DNA from: CAWGJF01 sp963715745
Lineage (GTDB): Bacteria; Bacteroidota; Ignavibacteria; Ignavibacteriales; Ignavibacteriaceae
DNA length: 64,000 nt
Reading direction: 5' to 3'
Assembly: GCA_963715745.1 (NCBI GenBank)
Contig: OY970271.1
Coordinates: forward strand, 1,612,001 to 1,676,000
Part shown: positions 46,679-55,111 of the stretch, piece after piece
Numbering within the stretch: position 1 is the stretch's first letter
Layout of the letters: each line of letters starts with the position of its first letter
Notes under the pieces: model-generated
What the model saw: only the letters and a program-made list of their open reading frames with translations
Told to the model about the DNA's origin: nothing
Database searches by the model: none
Made by a program: the position numbers and the translations under genes

Positions 46679-48000
46679 TGGAAAAAATTGTTTTACCGGA
46701 TATAGAAAATTTTCATCAGATTGAAACATACCTTCAGCACGGTGGTTACACGGCAGTAAAAAAAGCTTTATCCCAGTCTACAGATGACATTATTGACCAG
46801 GTTAAAAAATCAGGTTTGAGGGGCAGAGGCGGAGCTGCTTTTTCTGCAGGACTCAAGTGGAGCTTTATGCCTAAAACCACAGACAAACCAAAATACCTTT
46901 GTGTAAATGGGGATGAAAGTGAACCCGGTTCATTCAAAGACAGGGAAGTGTTTGAAAGAAATCCTCACCAATTAATTGAGGGAACTCTAATTACCTGCTA
47001 TGCTATTGGGTCAAAGATAGCATACGTTTATATCCGCGGTGAATATCACAAATGGATAAAACTTTTGCAGAAAGCAATTGACGATGCTTATGCAAAAGGA
47101 TTTGTCGGTGAGAAGATGAAGGAAACTTTCGGGACAGATTTCTATTGTGATATCTTTATTCATAAAGGAGCAGGTGCATACATTTGCGGCGAAGAATCCG
47201 CTTTGATGAATTCATTGGAAGGCAAAAGAGGTTATCCTAGAGTCAAACCACCTTTCCCTGCACAAAATGGTTTGTGGGGCTGTCCAACAACAATAAACAA
47301 TGTTGAAACTCTTACTAACGTCCCTAAAATTATCGAAAAGGGTTGGGAATGGTTTTCTAAAATAGGGCATCCGAAACATCCAGGTACTTTGTTATACGGA
47401 ATAAGCGGACATGTCAACAAGCCCGGCGTCTATGAATTGCCTACTGGTACGCTTTTAACAGATCTTATTTATAAATATGCCGGCGGTGTTCCTAATGATA
47501 AAAAAGTTTTATGTGTAATTCCGGGAGGAACCTCAATGCCCCCACTCCGCGGTGATAGTATTGAAGGTGTTAAAATGGATGCAGAATCTTTGAAGGAAGT
47601 TGGTTCTGCAATTGGTACTGGAGGTGTTATTGTAATGGATGAAGATACTGATTTAGTAAAAGTGCTTGCAAGGATTACAAAGTTTTATCACCACGAAAGC
47701 TGCGGACAGTGTACACCTTGTCGTGAAGGTACAGGCTGGATGCTGAAAGTTTTAAACAGAATACTTGATGGAAAAGGCTCTGTTACTGATGTTGATCTGT
47801 TAATTACTATTGCAAACAACATTGAGGGTAATACAATCTGCGCACTTGGCGAAGCTGCTGCCTGGCCGGTTAAATTTATGATTCAGAGATTCAGAGATTA
47901 TTTTGAAGCGAGAGTAAGCAAAGAAATAAACATACCTGTTGCTAACAAAGTGCACTCAATGCGACAAACAGCAAATCCGCTTGCGGATGTGAAGAATTAA
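46678..48000 (+). CDS. nuoF: NADH-quinone oxidoreductase subunit F
   Basis: A 440-residue flavoprotein that accepts hydride from NADH. The NADH/FMN site is in LRGRGGAAFSAGLKW and NGDESEPGSFKDRE, the next motif is ICGEESALMNSLEG, and the [4Fe-4S] N3 ligands are in SCGQCTPCREG plus the cysteine of NTICALGEAA. It is the last nuo gene here; nuoG-N are not in the window. Confidence 0.97.
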   Translation: MEKIVLPDIENFHQIETYLQHGGYTAVKKALSQSTDDIIDQVKKSGLRGRGGAAFSAGLKWSFMPKTTDKPKYLCVNGDESEPGSFKDREVFERNPHQLIEGTLITCYAIGSKIAYVYIRGEYHKWIKLLQKAIDDAYAKGFVGEKMKETFGTDFYCDIFIHKGAGAYICGEESALMNSLEGKRGYPRVKPPFPAQNGLWGCPTTINNVETLTNVPKIIEKGWEWFSKIGHPKHPGTLLYGISGHVNKPGVYELPTGTLLTDLIYKYAGGVPNDKKVLCVIPGGTSMPPLRGDSIEGVKMDAESLKEVGSAIGTGGVIVMDEDTDLVKVLARITKFYHHESCGQCTPCREGTGWMLKVLNRILDGKGSVTDVDLLITIANNIEGNTICALGEAAAWPVKFMIQRFRDYFEARVSKEINIPVANKVHSMRQTANPLADVKN

Positions 48001-48011
48001 AATTAAAAAAA

Positions 48012-48040
48012 ACCCTCTCCAATTGAAGAGGGTCTGAATT
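48012..48040. terminator. Bidirectional terminator between nuoF and ferritin
   Basis: ACCCTCT (48012-48018) pairs with AGAGGGT (48027-48033). On the minus strand it is followed at once by T8 (A run at 48004-48011), ideal for ferritin; on the plus strand T7 follows five bases later. Confidence 0.85.
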
Positions 48041-48043
48041 TTT

Positions 48044-48541
48044 TTATTGTTGTGCTGCTCTCATCCCTAGTTCTCTATCAAACATTAACAATCCCGCCGC
48101 ATTATTACCAACCATTTCCATTCTTTTTAATAGTTTTTGTGCTGTTGCTTCTTCTTCAACCTGTTCACTAACAAACCATTGCATAAAATTGTTCGTCGCG
48201 TAATCTTTTTCTTTATTTGATAATTCAACTATTGAATTAATTGACTTTGTAACTTTTTTTTCCGCAGCAAACATTTCTTTAAAAATATCAATGTGTGCAT
48301 TCCAGTTAACTTTTGGGGGTTTAATATCTTTCAAAGTAACTTTACCTCCAACCTGGTGCAGGTAATCAAAAATTTTCATCGCATGTCCGTATTCCTCAGT
48401 AGATTGCACCTTAAACCAGCTTGCAAATCCTGAGAGATCATTTGATTCAAAATAAGCTGCCATTGCAAGATAACTATATGATGAAAACATCTCTTCATTT
48501 AATTGGTTATTAAGTGCATCCTGAACTTTTTTTGGTACCAT
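48044..48541 (-). CDS. ftnA: Ferritin
   Basis: A 165-residue non-haem ferritin. The di-iron ferroxidase ligands can be read as Glu17 (NEEMFSSYSYLAMAAYFES region), Glu50 and His53 in STEEYGHAMKIFDYLH, and the later Glu in QWFVSEQVEEEATAQ. It oxidises Fe2+ and stores Fe3+ in a 24-subunit shell. It is monocistronic. No Fur-like site was found with confidence. Confidence 0.95.
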   Translation of the reverse strand: MVPKKVQDALNNQLNEEMFSSYSYLAMAAYFESNDLSGFASWFKVQSTEEYGHAMKIFDYLHQVGGKVTLKDIKPPKVNWNAHIDIFKEMFAAEKKVTKSINSIVELSNKEKDYATNNFMQWFVSEQVEEEATAQKLLKRMEMVGNNAAGLLMFDRELGMRAAQQ

Positions 48542-48763
48542 CTTGCCCTCTGTTTTTATTGATCTTTAATTGTTTTCGCTAAATATATAAATTTTAATTC
48601 AAAGATGATGAATAAATTATAAACTAAAGTTAATCAGCTAACAGTTATAAATGATTTAACTCACAGCTTGTTAAGGTCAAATTGTTATTGATTGGATTTG
48701 CGTGCCTCTTTAAGTAATTTTAGTAACAGTATTCACAAAAAATATTAAGAAAAGGAGCTTAAA

Positions 48764-49747
48764 ATGGCTGTAAAAATAGGCATAAATGGATTTGGCAGAA
48801 TCGGCAGACTTGTATTCAGGAGGTGTATGGAACTTGGAGGATTTGATTTTGTTGGTATAAACGATTTAACTGATGCAGCTACACTTGGTCATCTTTTAAA
48901 ATATGATTCAGTTCACGGAAGATTTAATGGCGAAATAAAAGTTGAAGGAAATGATCTTATAGTTAACGGTGACAGGATAAAGATCACCGCAGAAAAAGAT
49001 CCTTCAAAATTAAACTGGCAGGGAGTTGATGTTGTTATCGAATCAACCGGGGTTTTCCGAGACAAAGACAGTTGCCTGAAACATATTTCAGCAGGTGCCA
49101 AAAAAGTAATACTTACAGTTCCTGCAAAGGGCGATATTGATGCTATGATAGTTCTCGGAGTAAATGAGGAAACACTGACCGGAAAGGAACAAGTTGTTTC
49201 AAATGCTTCCTGTACAACAAACTGTCTTGCTCCAATGGTAAAAGTTTTAAATGATAATTTCGGTGTGGAAAAAGGTTTTATGACGACTGTTCATTCATAT
49301 ACAAATGATCAGCAACTTTTAGATTTACCACATAAAGATTTAAGAAGAGCAAGAGCCGCAGCTCTTTCAATTATTCCAACTACAACCGGTGCTGCTAAAG
49401 CAATAGGTAAAATTTTGCCGGAATTGAAAGGTAAGCTTGATGGAATTTCGTTAAGAGTTCCTACACCTGATGGTTCAATTACTGATTTTGTTGCAACAGT
49501 GAAAAAAGGAACAACAGTAGAAGAAGTGAATACTGCTTTTAAAAAAGCTGCGGGTTCAATGAAGGGCGTTCTGGAATATACCGAAGACCCAATTGTTTCA
49601 GCAGATATAGTTGGAAATTCTCATTCATGTATTTTTGATTCGCTTTCAACAATGGTAATCGGAAACATGGTTAAAGTTGTTGGATGGTATGACAACGAAT
49701 ACGGCTATTCCTGCAGAGTTGTTGACCTGGTTAAAAAGATTTCTTAA
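48764..49747 (+). CDS. gap: Glyceraldehyde-3-phosphate dehydrogenase
   Basis: A 327-residue glycolytic enzyme. The NAD-binding start IGINGFGRIGRLVFR, the catalytic SNASCTTNCLAP (nucleophile near residue 151), the base His in TTVHSYTNDQ, and C-terminal WYDNEYGYSCRVVDL are all present. AAGGAG precedes ATG. pgk follows after 161 bases containing a palindromic repeat, so the two may be separately regulated. Confidence 0.97.
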   Translation: MAVKIGINGFGRIGRLVFRRCMELGGFDFVGINDLTDAATLGHLLKYDSVHGRFNGEIKVEGNDLIVNGDRIKITAEKDPSKLNWQGVDVVIESTGVFRDKDSCLKHISAGAKKVILTVPAKGDIDAMIVLGVNEETLTGKEQVVSNASCTTNCLAPMVKVLNDNFGVEKGFMTTVHSYTNDQQLLDLPHKDLRRARAAALSIIPTTTGAAKAIGKILPELKGKLDGISLRVPTPDGSITDFVATVKKGTTVEEVNTAFKKAAGSMKGVLEYTEDPIVSADIVGNSHSCIFDSLSTMVIGNMVKVVGWYDNEYGYSCRVVDLVKKIS

Positions 49748-49776
49748 TTAAATTTTTAGAGTCATTCCCGTGTAAA

Positions 49777-49814
49777 CCTGCCTTTGCCGGAAGGCTACTG
49801 CAGGCAGACGGCAA
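49777..49814. repeat. CCTGCCT/AGGCAG palindromic repeat between gap and pgk
   Basis: CTGCCT (49778-49783) and AGGCAG (49802-49807) form the arms; TTGCCG at 49784-49789 has its complement CGGCAA at 49809-49814. The element shares its CCTGCCT.. CGG .. AGGCAG pattern with the hairpin at 61248-61267, which suggests a small dispersed family. Confidence 0.55.
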
Positions 49815-49908
49815 TCTCTTAATTTGAAAGTTGATTAAATTCCCACTTTGGTGAGAATGGAAAACTTCCAAAAAATCATTTGAGTTAAAAAATTCAACGA
49901 AAATAAAA

Positions 49909-51105
49909 ATGAACAAGCTTTCAATTGATAAAGTAGATTTAAAAGACAAACGGGTTTTAGTCAGAGTAGATTTCAATGTTCCACTGGATGATAAATTAAA
50001 TGTAACTAATGATATAAGAATTGTTGAATCACTTCCAACTATAAAAAAAATTATTGATACCGATGGCAAAGCCATTTTAATGAGTCATCTCGGCAGACCA
50101 AAAGGTGAACGCAAACCGGAATTCAGCTTAAAGCCTGCAGCCGAAAGACTTTCGAAATTATTAAATAAAAATGTATTACTTGCTCCTGATTGTATTGGTT
50201 CTGAAACTGAAAAGATTGTAAATGAGATGAAAGCTGGTGATGTTGTTCTTCTTGAAAATCTCAGGTTTCACAAAGAAGAAGAAAAGAATGATCCTGATTT
50301 TGCAAAACAGCTTGCTTCACTCGGTGATGTTTACATTAACGATGCCTTCGGAAGTGCGCACCGTGCTCATGCTTCAACTGAGGGTGTAACAAAGTTTATT
50401 AAAATTTGTGCAGCCGGTTATCTTATGCAGAAAGAACTTGATTATCTTGGTTCAGCTTTAGCTAAGCCAAAACGACCCTATTGTGCTGTTCTTGGCGGAG
50501 CAAAAATTTCCGGTAAAATTGATGTTATTAATAATTTATTGGATAAAGTAGATTCGCTTATTATTGGAGGTGGAATGGCTTTCACTTTCCTTAAAGCCCA
50601 GGGAAAAGAAATCGGAAAATCTCTTTTGGAATCTGAAAAGCTTGATCTGGCTAAAGAATTATTAAATAAAATAAGTAAATCAAAAGCAAAACTATTATTA
50701 CCTTTGGATGTTGTAGTTGCTGCTGAATTTAAAAATGATTCTCCTTCGTCAACAGTTGGTGCGGATTCAATTCCCTCTGATAAAATGGGATTGGATATAG
50801 GTCCTGAAACAATTAAATTGTTTCGTGATGAACTTATGAAATCGAAGACAATTGTGTGGAACGGACCGATGGGAGTTTTTGAAATGGATAATTTCGCAAA
50901 AGGAACTTTTGCAATTGCTCAAGCTCTTGCCGAAGCAACTGTTAAAGGTTCGGTTACAGTTATTGGCGGAGGAGATTCTGCAGCGGCAATTGACAAAGCA
51001 GGATTAAAAGATAAAGTGTCTCACGTTTCTACCGGAGGTGGCGCTTCACTTGAATTTCTTGAAGGGAAAACCTTACCTGGAGTAGCAGCTTTAAATGATG
51101 TTTAA
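49909..51105 (+). CDS. pgk: Phosphoglycerate kinase
   Basis: A 398-residue enzyme transferring phosphate from 1,3-bisphosphoglycerate to ADP. The N-terminal RVLVRVDFNVP, substrate-binding SHLGRPKG, ENLRFHKEEEKND, the hinge GGAKISGKID, and nucleotide site GGGDSAAAIDKAG and VSTGGGASLEFLEGK are present. The rhomboid gene starts 18 bases later. Confidence 0.97.
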   Translation: MNKLSIDKVDLKDKRVLVRVDFNVPLDDKLNVTNDIRIVESLPTIKKIIDTDGKAILMSHLGRPKGERKPEFSLKPAAERLSKLLNKNVLLAPDCIGSETEKIVNEMKAGDVVLLENLRFHKEEEKNDPDFAKQLASLGDVYINDAFGSAHRAHASTEGVTKFIKICAAGYLMQKELDYLGSALAKPKRPYCAVLGGAKISGKIDVINNLLDKVDSLIIGGGMAFTFLKAQGKEIGKSLLESEKLDLAKELLNKISKSKAKLLLPLDVVVAAEFKNDSPSSTVGADSIPSDKMGLDIGPETIKLFRDELMKSKTIVWNGPMGVFEMDNFAKGTFAIAQALAEATVKGSVTVIGGGDSAAAIDKAGLKDKVSHVSTGGGASLEFLEGKTLPGVAALNDV

Positions 51106-51123
51106 AAGTTTTTAGAGGAAGAT

Positions 51124-52073
51124 TTGTACAATCAATACAGACCAAGAGGATTTGGCGGATTCAGCATGTTTCCACCGGTGATTAAAAATTTATTAATCAT
51201 CAATGGTGTAGTTTTTTTACTTCAAATGATTGGACAAAATATTTCTGTTGGTAACGGATTTACTTTTTCTGATACGATAACACAATATTTTGGTTTAATA
51301 CCAGTTAATGGCGTTGTTGCCGCAAAAGGACCAGAAGGAGTAATTGTATGGAATTTTCTTCCCTGGCAGTTAATTACATATCAGTTTTTACACGGCAGTT
51401 TTACTCATATCTTTTTTAATATGTTTATGCTCTGGATGTTCGGAATGGAGATTGAAAATATCTGGGGTTCGAAGAAGTTTTTGTATTATTATTTGATGTG
51501 CGGAGTTGCGGCAGGTCTTGCACAATTGTTTATCGCACCTATTTTTGCTGCGCCGGCTCCGACCATAGGTGCTTCAGGTGCAATATTTGGTATAATGATT
51601 GCATTCGCTATGATTTTCCCTGATCGTTATATTTTCCTTTACTTCCTGATTCCGGTAAAAGCAAAATATTTAATCGGATTTCTTTTTGTAATTGAAGTGC
51701 TTTGGGTCGGTAATGCCGGAAGCAATGTTGCCCACCTTGCACACCTTGGTGGAGCAGTAGCCGGGTTCATTTATATTTTGCTTGATAAAAATACTTTCAC
51801 TCCGCTTAAAAATTCATTTAGAAAATTTTCAGGCTCCGGTGGAGGGTTTTCTTCAACCTCAAACACTTTTGGCGGAATTGGGGATAGGTTTAAAAGAAAG
51901 AACGTAATGTTGAAGAAGCTCATTATTATGATATTAATAACAAAGTTGAAGACGATTCAATTTCGCAGGAAGATATAGACAAAATTCTTGATAAGATCAG
52001 TCAATCCGGCTATCAGAACCTGACTGAGAAAGAAAAGAAAGTTCTTTTTGAAGCAAGTAAAAAAATGAAGTAG
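51124..52073 (+). CDS. Rhomboid family intramembrane serine protease, frame broken once
   Basis: Six predicted helices; the catalytic serine is in GASGAIFGIMIAF and the histidine in HLAHLGGAVAGF. HGSFTHIFFNMFMLWMFG is the conserved loop-helix ahead of them. Read straight the frame stops at 51978 with a low-complexity tail. Adding one A at TTTAAAAG (51889-51896) gives EEAHYYDINNKVEDDSISQ, EDIDKILDKISQSGYQNLT and EKEKKVLFEASKKMK to the TAG at 52073 (316 residues), the usual cytosolic tail of Bacteroidota-type rhomboids. Start TTG with AGAGGAAG. Substrate unknown. Confidence 0.9.
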
Positions 52074-52075
52074 AA

Positions 52076-52387
52076 TTGAAATTCCCATCCCTCTTATTTG
52101 TTCTAACAACTTTTTTAATTGGTACATCCTGTACCAAAAAAAATCCGGTTGATGAAGACAAGCTTATAAAAGTTTATGCTGACCTGATGATAATCCAGGA
52201 CATAACAAATGTTGAAAATTATTCTCTGGATTCCATCCGGACGGTTGTTCTCAATCGTTACGAATTAACTTTACATCAATACAAAGAAATGATTTCAGAA
52301 TACAATAAGGAACCAAAGAAGTGGGAAGAGTTTTTTGATAAGGCAATTGCTTACGTGAATGAATTAAAGGCTAAGAATAAGAATTAG
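52076..52387 (+). CDS. Small lipoprotein, DUF4296-like
   Basis: A 103-residue protein with a lipoprotein signal: hydrophobic residues 3-17 and lipobox IGTSC, so lipid is likely attached to Cys19. The rest is helical (KLIKVYADLMIIQDI, YKEMISEYNKEPKKWEEFF). It resembles DUF4296 proteins found in Bacteroidota. Start is TTG, two bases after the rhomboid stop, so it belongs to the pgk transcript. Function unknown. Confidence 0.65.
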   Translation: MKFPSLLFVLTTFLIGTSCTKKNPVDEDKLIKVYADLMIIQDITNVENYSLDSIRTVVLNRYELTLHQYKEMISEYNKEPKKWEEFFDKAIAYVNELKAKNKN

Positions 52388-55033
52388 ACCCGGATTTTAT
52401 TTTTGCAGCCGCAATGCGAAGTAAAGGATAACCTACATTTACAGAAATTTTCTCTTTTAATTCTTTTAAACTTGTCGTCCCTTTAAATATTCCTTTTTAA
52501 TTTCAGAAAAACTATTCGCTTCAAAAAGATAATCAATTTCAACATCCGGACTATACTCGATTATTGTCTCTACCTGCATCGAAACTACTGCTTCAGTAAG
52601 TTTTTGGAGATTTGCAATTTCCCTAAGTGTATATTTTTTTTGAAGCATTTTGTATGTCTCAACAAGATTTTTCGGAATTTTCTTCTCGTCAGAATAACCA
52701 CTTTGCTTTTCATTATTTGATTTTATTACTTCAATTACTTCAATTCCGAATTTGTTAAACATTCTCTGGCTAAATCCTTCAACGGATAACAATGCAGATT
52801 CATTTTTTGGTTTAACTTTTACTATCATTTTTAATACTTCATCCGGGCAAATTAAATGTGCACTTTGTAAAAATTTTTCAGAAACTTTTTTTCTTAATTC
52901 TTTAAGTGAATTATATAAATAGAGATCTTCTTCATAATTAGTTTTTGTCGTTGAATCTTTAGTTTTTAACGTGGAGATATTAAAATCATCCGGAAGTAAT
53001 TGAAGATATTTTTCTCTCCCCGGAAATCTGGATATCTTTTTTGAAGAAGCAAGTTTATGAATAGCCATCCTGATTTCATTGGAATCAAAGTTCCTGCAAG
53101 ATCCAAACCTGGCAAATTTAGTTAGACTTTCCTTTGATGCTTTTCCTTTTAATAAATTTATAAGTGAGCTTTCCGTTAAATCACTTTCAGCCTCTTCAAG
53201 AGTTTCTAAAATTATTTCTGCAAGATATTCAACTGCAGAATCTGAAATTTTCTCTTCGAGAAGACAATTATCACATTTTCCGCATTTATAATCATCTAAT
53301 TTTTCACCAAAATAATTTAGAATATATTTGAATCTGCATTCTCTCGAATAAACAAACTCAGTAATCATATCAAGTTTTTTTTGTGCATTTATAAAACCTT
53401 CATTAATTCTCTTGTAATTCAACCTGATTGAATTTTCATCAGCTCTTGGCTGAGTCAGCAATATTGTTTCTTTCATAATTGCCGGTTGATAATTTATGAT
53501 ACCCAAATTATCAAGAGTCTGAAGTAAACCCTGTAATTCATTCTCCGCAATTCCGGAAACGTTGCTCAACTGCGACAATGAAATTTTTAAACTTTTAGAA
53601 AATATATCACTGCTGAAATCTCTTAGTAAAACCAAAAGCAGGTTTTTTATTTCATCATTTGGAGTTTGTTTGATAAAATCTTTAAGCTGGCTGCTTATGA
53701 ATACAAATTTTATCGAATCTTTTTTTTCAAATCCTGAAACAAGATTAATATACCCGCTGTTCTGTAAATATTTTAAAGCTGAATGGAGCAGTCCCCTGGA
53801 AATATTCATTTTTGAATAACGGGATATATACTCGGGATCAACTATTAATTCTTTTGATGTTGTTGAACCAATAGCAACCTGATTGTAATCACATATTGCT
53901 TTATAAATATTTAAAATTGTTTTTTTATCCGGATGTGAATTGGAAATAAAAAACTGGTGAATTCTGAGATCTTTTTCATCAAATAACAGATACGCTGTAG
54001 AATTATTTCCGTCTCTGCCCGCTCTTCCTATTTCCTGATAATAGTTTTCAATTGATCCCGGTACATTATAGTGAATGATTAACCTGATATCACTTTTATC
54101 AATTCCCATTCCGAAAGCGTTAGTTGCAGCGATATAAGAAATTTCACTATTTATAAATTGTTCCTGAATTCGTCTTCTTTCCGGAGCAGATAATCCGGCA
54201 TGATAATAAGTGCAATGGACTCCCGAAGTAACGAGAAACTCACTTATTTCTTCAGCATTTTTTCTTGAAGCTGTATAAATTATTGCAGACCCTGGATGTC
54301 TTGAAATTAATTCCAACACTTTCTTCTTTTTGTTTTTCGGAAATAAAACATTTAACTGCAGATTTTCCCGTTCAAATCCTCTTACAAAAACCTTTGGATT
54401 TTTTAGTTTAAGCTGGTTGATGATATCTTCAACAACTTCCGGTGTTGCAGTAGCAGTAAATGCAGAGATTTTTTTTATTCCGCAAAATTCGGCAAACTCA
54501 TTTATTTTTGTGTAGCTTGGTCTGAAGTTGTGTCCCCATTCACTTATACAATGAGCTTCATCTACAAAAAGAAAACTTGGTTTTAAATTTTTAATCAGTT
54601 CGGCAAACCGAATGCTTTCTAATTTTTCAGGTGCAAGGTAAAGTAATTTAATTTCGCCCAATGAAATTTGACGAATTACTTTTTCTGATTCGGAATATTC
54701 CATAGTGCTGTTTATGAAAGCAGCTACATTTTTGTTCCTGTTTAAATTATCAACCTGGTCTTTCATCAATGCTATAAGCGGGCTAATAACTATTGAAAAT
54801 CCATCACTCATTAATGCGGGAAGCTGGTAGCATAAAGATTTTCCTCCTCCGGTTGGTAGAATAGCAACAACATTTTTATTGTCGAGGATACTGTAGATAA
54901 TTTCTTCCTGTCCCGGTCGGAAATTATGAAAATTAAGTAATTCTGCTAGTGATTTTCTAAGCTTTCCTTTCATTTTGGAATCAATATCCTTGGTAGAGTT
55001 TTTGATATTATATTCAGTACTGCTTAACTTCAT
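52371..55033 (-). CDS. recQ: RecQ-type ATP-dependent DNA helicase, frame broken once near the C-terminus
   Basis: The helicase core has NFRPGQEEII, Walker A LPTGGGKSLCYQLP, the DEAH box FVDEAHCISEWGH, and motif VI YYQEIGRAGRDG. A zinc-binding domain shows CRFKYILNYFG, KCGKCDNC; an HRDC domain (LLSVEGFSQRMFNKFG) and a C-terminal HTH_40-like region follow. Straight reading stops at 52466. Adding one A at the minus-strand TTTAAAG (52487-52481) gives GTTSLKELKEKISVNVGYPLLRIAAAKIKSG and extends to a stop at 52371, total 887 residues, overlapping the convergent lipoprotein gene end. Residues 1-20 may not be translated; MKGKLRK is an alternative start. Confidence 0.9.
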
Positions 55034-55111
55034 AAAGATAAATTAATAGTATTTAAAATAATATTTCTTTTTCACTGTTCACGATAATATTTCATAAATA
55101 AAGGTTTTGAA

